A stretch of 64,000 nt of DNA from the NCBI GenBank assembly GCA_026391315.1, contig JAPLDT010000047.1, positions 1-64,000 on the forward strand. The letters are read 5' to 3'. The stretch is from Bacteroidia bacterium. GTDB taxonomy: Bacteria > Bacteroidota > Bacteroidia > Bacteroidales > Prolixibacteraceae. The notes beneath the pieces were generated by a model. That model ran no database searches. It saw only the letters and a list, made by a program, of their open reading frames with translations, and was not told the DNA's origin. Both the position numbers and the translations under genes were made by a program. Numbering within the stretch: the first letter of the stretch is position 1; the number at the start of each line of letters is the position of its first letter. Shown one piece after another: positions 16,521-24,688 of the stretch.

Positions 16521-18722
16521 ATGAAAAAATTTCTGTTATTCATCGCCTTTGCTTCAATCTTACAATTCGTCTATTCACAACCCTTTGGCATGGGAGGTGT
16601 CAATTGGATGCCAGACGGCAACAGTTACACAACAGTAGAAAAATTCTCGGTTTTCAAGACCGAATTGCCTTCCATGACCAAAACTGTGCTGTATGATTTG
16701 GAAAAACTCATTCCACACGATGCAACACATCAGCGAACCATCTCTTCCTTTGCCTTTTCCAAAGATTTGAAACAGATTTTGTTGAAAATCAATACAAAAA
16801 CACAGTACCATAAGACTACAGGTGAGGTCTGGATTTATATTCCAGCGAAAGGAGAAATGTTTCAGTTGGGGAAAAGGCTTAACCCGGAGGCGCTCATGTA
16901 TCCCAAACTCTCTCCTGACGGACAGAAAGTTGCCTACGTCTATCAGGATAAAACGAATATGAAAGTTGTATACAATCTGTATGTGGAGGAGGTAAAGACG
17001 GGAAAAATCAGGCAACTCACTTTCGATACAAAGGACAGGAGCATCAATGGCACATTCGATTGGGTCTATGCTGAAGAGTTGTTCTGTACAGATGGATTCA
17101 GATGGAGCGAAGATGGCACCCGGCTTGCTTTCTGGAACATTGATGCCTCAAAGGTTCGCAATTATTTGATTCTCAATACGACAGACTCTATTTATCCATA
17201 CACAGTTCCTGTCGAATATCCCAAAGCAGGAGAAGACCCTTCACCAGCAAAAATTGGTGTTGTCAATTTAGCCACTTCCAAAATAAAATGGATAAATATT
17301 GAAGGTGATCCGCGCCAGAATTACCTGGTTAAGATGGAATGGGCTTCCAAAAATGAACTGATCATTCAACAGATTTCCCGCAAGCAGAATAGCTCGAAAA
17401 TCTGGTTGGCCAATACCGAAACTGGAAATGCCAAAACATTGTGGAGTGACAGCGATCAGGCATGGGTCGATATGGAGGCAACCTGGAATTCGAACAACAG
17501 TGCAGGTTGGAATTGGATAGAAGGTGGTAAGGCATTTGTTTGGGCCAGCGAAAAAGATGGCTGGCGTCATCTATACCGTATCGGCATGGACGGAAAAGAG
17601 TCCCTTATTACAAAAGGGAATTTCGATGTCATTAAGATTTACCTGATTGATGAATCAGCTAAAACGGTGTATTTTGCAGCAACTCCCGAAAATGCGACAC
17701 AACGATACCTTTTTGCGGCAAAACTGGATGGTTCTGATGCTCCTAAGCGCCTCACGCCGGCCAATTTTACCGGAACCAATGACTATATGTTTTCACCAAA
17801 CGGCAAATGGTGCCGTCATAGTTTTTCGAGCCATCTCTATATGCCGGCATCCGAATGGGTAACCTTGCCTGATCATTCACCTGTGGATACTTCAAAAAGT
17901 ATTGTCAGTAACCTGAAGGAAGATCCGATGGGGAAACAAATATCCTTCTTTAAAGTTACCACTGAAGATGGAATCACCCTGGATGGATGGATAGCAAAAC
18001 CAAAGGATTTTGATCCCTCCAAAAAATATCCTGTTTTCTTTTATGTGTACGGAGAACCATGGGGCTGCACGGTTTTCGACAATTCCAGACTTGGACGGTC
18101 AGGCCAGTTTGGAGGCAATATTGCTGACATGGGATATCTTTATGTGTCGGTTGATTGCAGGGGGAGTATGGCACCCAGGGGAAGGGAATGGAGAAAATCC
18201 ATCTACCGTAAAATTGGTCGTTTGAACATCCGGGATATGGCAATGGGTGCCAAAGAGGTGTTGAAATGGAATTTTTGTGACACAAGCCGTGTGGCAGTTC
18301 ATGGATGGAGCGGCGGAGGTTCTTCAACGCTAAATTTAATGTTCCAGTATCCGGAAATTTTTAAAACAGGCATTTCTGTAGCCGCTGTCGCCAACCAATT
18401 GGCTTACGACAATGCTTACCAGGAACGGTATATGGGCATACCTGCCGAAACCAGGGAAGACTTTATAGCCGGATCACCATATACCTACGCCAAAGGATTA
18501 AAGGGCAATCTATTGTATATCCATGGAACCGGCGATGACAATGTCCATTATGCCAATGCCGAAAAGCTTTTTAACGAACTGATCCGTTACAACAAGCCTT
18601 TCCAGATGATGGCCTATCCTATGCGATCGCACGGTATCTACGAAGGTGAAGGAACGTCTCAACATCTTACAACAACCTGCAAAAAATTCTTAATCGAGAA
18701 CTGTCCTCCGGGAGGAAGGTAA
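16521..18722 (+). CDS. Secreted dipeptidyl-peptidase IV (S9B)
   Basis: The serine peptidase removes N-terminal dipeptides after Pro or Ala in the periplasm. The ATG at 16521 begins a clear signal peptide ending near VYSQ, giving 733 residues, the usual DPP IV length. Residues to about 450 form the beta-propeller, including the conserved Glu motif FDWVYAEELF. The C-terminal alpha/beta hydrolase domain carries the nucleophile in GWSGGGS (about residue 597), the acid in GTGDDNVHY (about 672) and the His in RSHGIYEGEG (about 705). Such enzymes support proteolytic nutrition in Bacteroidota. Confidence 0.93.
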   Translation: MKKFLLFIAFASILQFVYSQPFGMGGVNWMPDGNSYTTVEKFSVFKTELPSMTKTVLYDLEKLIPHDATHQRTISSFAFSKDLKQILLKINTKTQYHKTTGEVWIYIPAKGEMFQLGKRLNPEALMYPKLSPDGQKVAYVYQDKTNMKVVYNLYVEEVKTGKIRQLTFDTKDRSINGTFDWVYAEELFCTDGFRWSEDGTRLAFWNIDASKVRNYLILNTTDSIYPYTVPVEYPKAGEDPSPAKIGVVNLATSKIKWINIEGDPRQNYLVKMEWASKNELIIQQISRKQNSSKIWLANTETGNAKTLWSDSDQAWVDMEATWNSNNSAGWNWIEGGKAFVWASEKDGWRHLYRIGMDGKESLITKGNFDVIKIYLIDESAKTVYFAATPENATQRYLFAAKLDGSDAPKRLTPANFTGTNDYMFSPNGKWCRHSFSSHLYMPASEWVTLPDHSPVDTSKSIVSNLKEDPMGKQISFFKVTTEDGITLDGWIAKPKDFDPSKKYPVFFYVYGEPWGCTVFDNSRLGRSGQFGGNIADMGYLYVSVDCRGSMAPRGREWRKSIYRKIGRLNIRDMAMGAKEVLKWNFCDTSRVAVHGWSGGGSSTLNLMFQYPEIFKTGISVAAVANQLAYDNAYQERYMGIPAETREDFIAGSPYTYAKGLKGNLLYIHGTGDDNVHYANAEKLFNELIRYNKPFQMMAYPMRSHGIYEGEGTSQHLTTTCKKFLIENCPPGGR

Positions 18723-18732
18723 TTCGGGCTGG

Positions 18733-18810
18733 ATGATCGCCGATGTTGCAAGGGTATTTCGAAAAGTGATGGGTATGTCACCTGCCGAATACAGGAAGAG
18801 AGGCGTTTGA
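18733..18810 (+). pseudogene. Relic of an AraC-family regulator C-terminus
   Basis: An open frame right after the DPP IV gene reads IADVARVFRKVMGMSPAEYRKRG and a stop. This is the second helix-turn-helix and tail of an AraC regulator (pattern F.R.F.K..G.SPAEYR). No start codon or upstream domain remains. Confidence 0.6.
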
Positions 18811-18867
18811 AATGTGGGTGTGTAAAAATTTATTTACAAATATACGCAGAAATGTGAATAATACATT

Positions 18868-18887
18868 ACAAATATGTGTATATTTGT
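18868..18887 (+). promoter_or_regulatory. Inverted repeat overlapping -7 element before the DUF4143 ATPase gene
   Basis: ACAAATAT and ATATTTGT arms are separated by GTGT. The right arm contains TATATTTG (18879-18886), a perfect TAnnTTTG element 20 bases before the ATG, so a protein bound here would block transcription. Confidence 0.45.
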
Positions 18888-18905
18888 AAAAAATAAATTA
18901 CAGAT

Positions 18906-20090
18906 ATGCTTAAGCGGATGTTGTTTTATGAGATACTGCCTCAATTGTATCACAAAAATGCCATCGTCATCACTGGCATGCGGCAGGTTGGCAAATCAAC
19001 CCTGATGCGTCAACTCTTCAATGTTTTCAAGGGTAAGCGGTTGTGGTTTGACCTTGACAATCCATTGGATCAACTAGTGTTCGAGAATCTTGACTACAAT
19101 GTAATCTACAATGATATGGTCAGGCTGTCGGATGTGAAGAAGAGTGAACCTCTTTTGGTATGCATCGATGAGATTCAGAATATGCCGGAGATCACCAGAA
19201 TTATCAAATACCTGATCGATTATTTTGGTGTTAAATTCATAGTGACGGGATCCTCCAATTATTACCTGCGCAATCTGTTTCCCGAATCTCTGAGCGGAAG
19301 AAAATTTCTATATGTGCTGCCGGTGCTGACCTACCGGGAATTCATGTACTTCAATGGGCGACTGACTGAAGATCAACTGGCAACAAATTTGGAGGAGGCA
19401 ATTCAACCTAAGTCGATAGTCAATGTTTTGCAAACAAAGGAACTTTACGACGAATACCTTGAGTTTGGGGGCTTCCCGGAAGTAGTCATAACTCATGACC
19501 GTGAGACAAAGAAGCAGATCCTCAAAAATATTTTTGCCTCCTTCTTCGAGAAAGACATCAAAGTATTTACTGAATTAAGGGAGGTCAGGGAGTTGCGCGA
19601 CCTTATTTTGCTGTTGGCGGTACGAAATGGTAATCTGATTGATGTTACGAAACTGGCTTCTGAACTGTCCGTCAACAGGGTTAAAATTTACAATTACCTC
19701 GAATTTTTGGAGGGAATATTTTTCCTGCGGATGGTGCCGAAATATTCAAAAAGTATCGACAGGGGGGTCGCCGGAGGGAAAAAAGTCTATTTTTCGGATA
19801 CCGGTATTCTCAATTTAGTAGCCAAAGTAACCGACGGACAGCTTCTCGAAACGGCAATAGCCAATCAATTGGCCAATTACGGAGAACTCAGTTTTTACAA
19901 CAAGCGGAACAAGTCAGAAATAGATTTTATCCTGAACAAAGAGATTGCTTTTGAAGTGAAGCAAAAAGGATTAGAGGCTGATTACAATAGGCTTAAGAAT
20001 TTGGCAGGTGAAATTGGAATTGAAAGGAAATACCTGATCAGCAATAGCATGTCTGTTGTAGAAAATGCAGTATATCCCTGGTTTTTATAA
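18906..20090 (+). CDS. AAA ATPase with DUF4143 domain
   Basis: The 394-residue protein belongs to the AAA_14/DUF4143 group. It has Walker A in GMRQVGKSTLM (about residues 23-33), Walker B in LLVCIDEIQNMP (about 80-91), and sensor-1 in IVTGSSNYYLRN. A C-terminal DUF4143 region has a winged-helix-like part (LASELSVNRVKIYNYLEFLEGIFFL) and a PD-(D/E)XK-like block (EIDFILNKEIAFEVK). The family is very common in Bacteroidota, often in mobile or defence-associated spots, but its biological role is undefined. The palindromic promoter suggests regulation by a dimeric repressor. Confidence 0.88.
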   Translation: MLKRMLFYEILPQLYHKNAIVITGMRQVGKSTLMRQLFNVFKGKRLWFDLDNPLDQLVFENLDYNVIYNDMVRLSDVKKSEPLLVCIDEIQNMPEITRIIKYLIDYFGVKFIVTGSSNYYLRNLFPESLSGRKFLYVLPVLTYREFMYFNGRLTEDQLATNLEEAIQPKSIVNVLQTKELYDEYLEFGGFPEVVITHDRETKKQILKNIFASFFEKDIKVFTELREVRELRDLILLLAVRNGNLIDVTKLASELSVNRVKIYNYLEFLEGIFFLRMVPKYSKSIDRGVAGGKKVYFSDTGILNLVAKVTDGQLLETAIANQLANYGELSFYNKRNKSEIDFILNKEIAFEVKQKGLEADYNRLKNLAGEIGIERKYLISNSMSVVENAVYPWFL

Positions 20091-20180
20091 CTTTTGTGTT
20101 TCCTTTGTGTTGCACTTTGTGACCATTTGTGGTGATTCTTTAAAATTTTACTACGAAGGACCCGAAGGAAAACACAAAGG
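20091..20180. repeat. Intergenic CACAAAG-type inverted repeat
   Basis: CTTTTGTGTTTCCTTTGTG (20091-20109) is mirrored by GAAGGAAAACACAAAGG (20164-20180). A similar ACACAGAG/CACAAAGG-rich stretch lies at 27541-27611. Such intergenic repeats are common in this phylum; no coding content. Confidence 0.45.
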
Positions 20181-20213
20181 TCTCAACGTAGAATTCATTT
20201 TAATACTTAAAAA

Positions 20214-21140
20214 ATGAAATTTGGGCGCCTCGACCAACCAGAACATATTGATTACACACTCCCGGCAGATCATCCTGATACTGAAAGGGTACTTCGTCGA
20301 AACAATGCGGAGAAATCACTCAAAGTTTATGTCGGTTGTGCCAAATGGAACAAACAGGATCTAAAAAATTTCTATCCCCGCGGCACCAAAGATGAATTGA
20401 CCTATTATTCCCGACAGTTTAATTCTATCGAGCTGAATGCCACATTTTACAATATGCCTAAACGGGAGCAGGTGATTACCTGGCGCGAAAAAACACCTGC
20501 TGAGTTCAGGTTCTTTCCCAAGATCACACAAAGCATCAGTCACTTGAGGCGGTTGAACGATGTGCAGTTGTTGGTCGATGAATATTGCGACAGCATCATT
20601 AATTTTGAAGAAAAGCTGGGGATGGTATTCCTTCAGTTGAACGATAATTTTGGATATAAAAATTGCGACCGTCTGACCCATTTCATTGGGAACTTCCCAA
20701 AGGCAATTTCGCTGGCTGTCGAATTACGTAACACCGAATGGTTTAACAATGCAAAAGTTTCAGCAGAAGTGTACCTGTTATTCGAGAAGCATCATATCAC
20801 CAATATCCTGGTGGATACAGCCGGGCGGCGCGACTTGCTGCACATGCGGCTGACTACCCCTTCAGTTTTTATCCGCTATGTTGGGGCCAACGATTCCATC
20901 AAAGACCGGGAGCGCCTGGACGGCTGGATTGAACGGCTACGACTTTGGGTAGGACAGGGGTTGAGGGATATCAATTTTTTTGTTCATCAGAATATCGAGA
21001 TGGAATCGCCTTTGCTGGCAGCCTATTTTATTGAAAAGTTGAACAATGAATTTGGACTGGCGCTGAAGATTCCAAATTTGCCGGATAATGGGGCCCAGTC
21101 CCATCCTTCGACACAAAGCGGGTTGACATTTGACTTTTAG
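20214..21140 (+). CDS. DUF72 domain protein
   Basis: The 308-residue protein has the TIM-barrel-like DUF72 pattern: VYVGCAKWNKQDLKNFYP near residue 40, FNSIELNATFYNMP, FRFFPKITQSISH, FLQLNDNF, AVELRNTEWF and FIRYVGANDS. The tail is longer than in the smallest members. A nuclease or metal-dependent function has been suspected for the family but is not settled. It lies behind a CACAAAG repeat and has no operon partner. Confidence 0.88.
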   Translation: MKFGRLDQPEHIDYTLPADHPDTERVLRRNNAEKSLKVYVGCAKWNKQDLKNFYPRGTKDELTYYSRQFNSIELNATFYNMPKREQVITWREKTPAEFRFFPKITQSISHLRRLNDVQLLVDEYCDSIINFEEKLGMVFLQLNDNFGYKNCDRLTHFIGNFPKAISLAVELRNTEWFNNAKVSAEVYLLFEKHHITNILVDTAGRRDLLHMRLTTPSVFIRYVGANDSIKDRERLDGWIERLRLWVGQGLRDINFFVHQNIEMESPLLAAYFIEKLNNEFGLALKIPNLPDNGAQSHPSTQSGLTFDF

Positions 21141-21243
21141 ATTTTAATACCAATAAAGATAACAGATACGGAATCCTAAAAAATGTTCAACAAGAGGGAA
21201 TCGCAGATAGAAATTTGTACTTTTGATTGATAATCATATAGGA

Positions 21244-21558
21244 ATGGGAAACGACCAGATACAATACAGAATTAGAAAATCCATTCACGAAAAAGATCCT
21301 AAAGCGATGGCTTATCTTTTCGGATCGCGTGCAAGGGGCGATTTTCGACCTGATTCGGATTGGGATATCTTGATTCTGGTGGATGATGACCTGGTTACCA
21401 ATGAGATTGAGGATAAGTTTAGAGATGACCTATATGATATTGAATTGGAATCAGGTCAAATAATTTCTACCATCATTTATCCAAAAGATTATTGGAAGAG
21501 CATGTTGGTGTCTTCTCCACTATACAAGAATGTTACCAGGGAAGGGATATTGCTATGA
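21244..21558 (+). CDS. MNT-type nucleotidyltransferase, antitoxin of a HEPN/MNT pair
   Basis: The 104-residue minimal nucleotidyltransferase has the catalytic pattern GSRARGDFRPDSDWDILI (GS followed by DxD), with a third acid likely in DDLYDIELESG. In HEPN/MNT systems the MNT protein neutralises the HEPN RNase, in characterised cases by adding AMP to it. The ATG at 21244 is chosen over the TTG seven codons earlier, since the domain starts there. The downstream HEPN gene overlaps its stop but is broken (next entry), so the antitoxin now appears orphaned. Confidence 0.85.
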   Translation: MGNDQIQYRIRKSIHEKDPKAMAYLFGSRARGDFRPDSDWDILILVDDDLVTNEIEDKFRDDLYDIELESGQIISTIIYPKDYWKSMLVSSPLYKNVTREGILL

Positions 21559-21684
21559 TGATTAATAATCCTGAAGATTATAAAAGGAGATTACGGTGAC
21601 TTGTATGATTACGATAAGAACATTGCCAGACCGCTTATCGGGCAGGTGAAAGAATTTATAGAGGAGATCAAAAGACACATTTGA
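21555..21684 (+). pseudogene. Internally deleted HEPN-domain toxin gene
   Basis: The start overlaps the MNT stop (ATGA) and reads MMINNPEDYKRRLR before a stop. In a second frame, from about 21585, GDYGDLYDYDKNIARPLIG and then QVKEFIEEIKRHI run to a stop at 21684. These are the extreme N-terminus and the C-terminal helix of a HEPN toxin. About 80 central residues, including the RxxxxH active site, are gone. Confidence 0.75.
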
Positions 21685-21850
21685 TGTCAGAAATTCATCT
21701 GCAAATTGCGTATTTCAGATTGCTCTCCCTCCACCCCCAAATAGTAATTCCTTTTCAAAACAATCTTATGATAGCCATTAATTTTTCCAATTATTTGCAA
21801 ATTGGCAGAATTTAGGGAATTGACTTTCCTACAAAAGCAATACTAAGACT

Positions 21851-23170
21851 ATGAAAATTTTTTTATCCCTGGTTCTCGTTTTTGTACTCTCTCTATCCGG
21901 TTTTTCACAAACCATCAACCCCGCCAGTTACAGTTTGCCGGTGAAGGTTGCTTGTATTGGCAACAGCATCACCTTTGGATCGGGGATTGCAGATCTGGCG
22001 CGTGATTCCTTCCCGCACAGCTATCCGCAGGTTCAGCTACCGCTGGATAGCCGTAATTACCATACTTACCGTAACAAACTTCACAATTCGCAGATCGTTT
22101 TCGAACGCGAAAAGAGAGGGCGAGTGGCGTTTTTTGGTGGGTCAATCACTGCCAACCCAGGATGGCGCGATAGTATTTGTGCCTATCTCCAGACACGGTT
22201 TCCAAACACACAATTTGATTTTGTAGCTGCAGGTATTCCATCCATGGGCAGCACCCCAGGAGCTTTCCGGTTTGAAAGGGATGTGCTGGCCAAGGGGAAA
22301 GTAGATCTGTTGTTTGAGGAAGCAGCCGTCAATGACCGGGCCAACGGATTTTCTTCAGAAACACAGATACTTGGGATGGAGGGGATTGTTCGGCATGCCC
22401 GGGAATCAAATCCAGCCATGGAGGTGGTGATGATGCATTTTGTGGATCCTGAGAAGATGGCAGATTACCGCAAAGGGAATGTTCCCATGGAGATTGAGAG
22501 CCATGAGAAGGTGGCTGCCCACTATGGAATCCCTACCATCAACCTGGCCAAAGAGGTAACTGACCGGATTGACAATGGCGAGTTCAGCTGGGAAAAGGAT
22601 TTCAAGAACCTGCATCCGTCGCCCTTTGGTCAACACATTTATTACCAGTCTATGAAGTCGTTTCTGGATTTCTGTTGGAGTGGATTCATTGCCGAAGATG
22701 ACAAAGTGGTTGCCTACAACCTTCCTGGTAAGTTGTCCGAAGCAAGCTACGACAAAGGGAAATTGATTCCTGCCGTTCAAATCAAACCTGCCAAAGGATG
22801 GAAAATTGTATCCGACTGGATCCCTTCCGACAAGAGCGGAACGCGGCCTGATTTTACCCATGTCCCGATGCTGGTAGCCGAAGCTCCAGGCGGGATACTG
22901 AATTATAGTTTCGAAGGGAATGCTGTTGGGATTGCAGTTGCCGCTGGGCTGGATGCAGGCATCGTCGAATACCGGATCGACAAAAGACCCTGGCAAAAAC
23001 AGGATCTGTTTACGGCCTGGAGCGCCCAGCTACACCTACCCTGGTTCTACACACTGGCCTATGGTTTACAATCCGGAAATCACTTGCTTAAGTTAAGGAT
23101 TTTGGCGAAAAAAAATCCGCAAAGCAAGGGTACTGCCTGTAGGATCAGGTATTTTTTCGTGAATCAATAG
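21851..23170 (+). CDS. Secreted SGNH/GDSL hydrolase with duplicated block I
   Basis: The 439-residue esterase-like protein has a signal peptide (ending GFSQ). A first GDSL-type nucleophile block, CIGNSITFGSG at about residues 36-46, looks like the start of a sialate O-acetylesterase. It is followed within 60 residues by a second block I, FFGGSITANPGW (about 94-105), which leads into a complete SGNH domain (GIPSMGSTP, EEAAVNDR, and the Asp/His block LHPSPFGQHIY). The C-terminal 170 residues form a beta-rich accessory domain. Probably a carbohydrate O-acetylesterase in the periplasm; the chimeric N-terminus is odd. Confidence 0.8.
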   Translation: MKIFLSLVLVFVLSLSGFSQTINPASYSLPVKVACIGNSITFGSGIADLARDSFPHSYPQVQLPLDSRNYHTYRNKLHNSQIVFEREKRGRVAFFGGSITANPGWRDSICAYLQTRFPNTQFDFVAAGIPSMGSTPGAFRFERDVLAKGKVDLLFEEAAVNDRANGFSSETQILGMEGIVRHARESNPAMEVVMMHFVDPEKMADYRKGNVPMEIESHEKVAAHYGIPTINLAKEVTDRIDNGEFSWEKDFKNLHPSPFGQHIYYQSMKSFLDFCWSGFIAEDDKVVAYNLPGKLSEASYDKGKLIPAVQIKPAKGWKIVSDWIPSDKSGTRPDFTHVPMLVAEAPGGILNYSFEGNAVGIAVAAGLDAGIVEYRIDKRPWQKQDLFTAWSAQLHLPWFYTLAYGLQSGNHLLKLRILAKKNPQSKGTACRIRYFFVNQ

Positions 23171-23212
23171 CGCCATTATAATTATTAGAAAAAATAGCAT
23201 GGAAAATCTATG

Positions 23213-23237
23213 AATATACGATGGGTTATCGTATATT
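23213..23237. promoter_or_regulatory. Perfect operator palindrome of the VapBC operon
   Basis: AATATACGAT and ATCGTATATT form a perfect 10-base inverted repeat with a GGGTT spacer. The right arm overlaps TATATTTG (23232-23239), a perfect -7 element, so VapB or VapBC binding would occlude the promoter, as in typical TA autoregulation. Confidence 0.75.
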
Positions 23238-23276
23238 TGTATTTACATAAAAACGAGTAAGAAAATTGTAATAGAA

Positions 23277-23483
23277 ATGAAAGTTACAGCAATAATTCCT
23301 GATGAACTTGTCAGAGAGACACAACTCCTGTCTAATGCTAAAAATATAACCGATGCTATGATCATTGCCCTGAATAATTATGTCTCGCTTCAAAAGTTGA
23401 AAGCTATGGGCGAAGCGATAAATAAAAATCCCTTGCAATTTAAACATACAGCGCAAGAAATCAGAGATATAAACAGACAATAA
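23277..23483 (+). CDS. vapB: VapB-type antitoxin (DUF2191-like)
   Basis: The 68-residue protein starts MKVTAIIPDELVRET, a ribbon-helix-helix-like DNA-binding segment, followed by the ITDAMIIALNNYV helix and a polar C-terminal tail expected to wrap around the toxin. Its stop overlaps the start of the PIN toxin gene by one base. Upstream lies a perfect palindrome over the promoter, consistent with autorepression. Family placement rests on size, order and the N-terminal pattern. Confidence 0.85.
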   Translation: MKVTAIIPDELVRETQLLSNAKNITDAMIIALNNYVSLQKLKAMGEAINKNPLQFKHTAQEIRDINRQ

Positions 23484-23860
23484 TGGATATAATTATTGAC
23501 TCTTCTGTTTGGTTTGAATACTTTAAACGAAATGATCCATATTATCAGGAAGTGCAGAACTATCTGGATGTTTTGAGTATCAAAATAATTGATCCGATTA
23601 TTGGTGAAATTTTGCAGGGAGCTGTAAATCAAAATGAGATAAATTTTATCAGAGAGCATATTCGATATGTGCCAAAAATTGAGATTAGGGATTTGTTCGA
23701 AAAGGCGGGTGAATATTCGTATGAAAACAAGCTTATTTCAAAAGGCATTGGCTTGATTGATGCTTGCCTGATTTACGCAACAATCAAAACTAACTCATTA
23801 CTTTGGACACTTGACAAAAAAATAATCTACTTTTTGGATAAAAAATATCTTTTTGATTGA
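23483..23860 (+). CDS. vapC: VapC-type PIN-domain ribonuclease toxin
   Basis: The 125-residue PIN protein has the four acidic positions of VapC nucleases: Asp in IIIDSSVWFEYF (about residue 6), Glu in IIGEILQG (about 42), Asp in GLIDACLIYAT (about 93) and Asp in LLWTLDKKI (about 111). VapC toxins cleave tRNA or rRNA when not bound by VapB. All four acids are intact, and the pair is coupled by a one-base overlap, so the module looks functional. The gene ends five bases from the convergent cytochrome b gene. Confidence 0.92.
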   Translation: MDIIIDSSVWFEYFKRNDPYYQEVQNYLDVLSIKIIDPIIGEILQGAVNQNEINFIREHIRYVPKIEIRDLFEKAGEYSYENKLISKGIGLIDACLIYATIKTNSLLWTLDKKIIYFLDKKYLFD

Positions 23861-23865
23861 TTGTT

Positions 23866-24531
23866 TTATTTTCCGCCATTGATCATCCCCGAGACAATGC
23901 CTTTGGCATTTTTCAGTTCGGCCCGGATAACGCCAGCCAAATGGAAGAATATAAACGCATAAATCAAGTATTGGATAAAGCCATGTACCTCTTTGACAGT
24001 ATGTCTGGTGGGCACGGCCAATCCCAAATCCTTACCAAAAGCGATTATCAGTCCGGTGACTACCATCGCAAACAGCAGTAAATAAAACAGCGAATAGCTT
24101 GCTTTCACGATCAGGTAATGTTTCCACTCTTTTTTGTTAGTACCGGTTTGTTTGAGCGCCATGCGCGCTTTTTTCAGGCGAAAACTGATTCGCTCCTCTT
24201 TCGGTTGTGTTAACTCAACTGCAATTCTGGAAAGAAACAAAAAAGCCAATGCATATCCCAATAATTTGTGAAGTTCCCACATTTTATCATCGTACATGTG
24301 TGTAACCGCAAAGGTTTGGTCATTGCTGACAACAACCCCCTTGTCTTTCAGGATGTTTTGAACTACGGGGATATTTTCCCTTGGATTCAGAACAGTTGAG
24401 GCTATTATTACGGTTACGATGATAGATGTTACCACCAAAAAAGTAAGCCAGTGCCAGATGCGTACAGCGGCTGAATTAGTTTGGATAAAGAGTGAGATGC
24501 CTGTTTCTGTGGAAGTAGTTTTCTGCGTCAT
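23866..24531 (-). CDS. Cytochrome b561-type membrane protein
   Basis: The 221-residue integral membrane protein has four predicted transmembrane helices. Candidate haem ligands are the His in RIWHWLTFL, the His in MWELHKLLGY, the His in VKEVHGFIQY and the His in IFFHLAGVI. This arrangement resembles di-haem b561 and Ni/Fe-hydrogenase type cytochrome b subunits. The loop between helices 1 and 2 is long (about 50 residues). It would pass electrons between quinone and a periplasmic partner; no partner gene is adjacent. It is convergent with vapC. Confidence 0.8.
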   Translation of the reverse strand: MTQKTTSTETGISLFIQTNSAAVRIWHWLTFLVVTSIIVTVIIASTVLNPRENIPVVQNILKDKGVVVSNDQTFAVTHMYDDKMWELHKLLGYALAFLFLSRIAVELTQPKEERISFRLKKARMALKQTGTNKKEWKHYLIVKASYSLFYLLLFAMVVTGLIIAFGKDLGLAVPTRHTVKEVHGFIQYLIYAFIFFHLAGVIRAELKNAKGIVSGMINGGK

Positions 24532-24688
24532 ATCATTTCCTTAAAGCTAATCAACGGCAATTAGTCTGGGTTGATCACTCAAATTTAATTAATAATTTAT
24601 AATCTAAAAATGGGCGCTATTTCTATGGAAAACAAATAGATACATCAGCTGATACTCATCAGTTGACCCTGTCATTATCGGGTAATGG

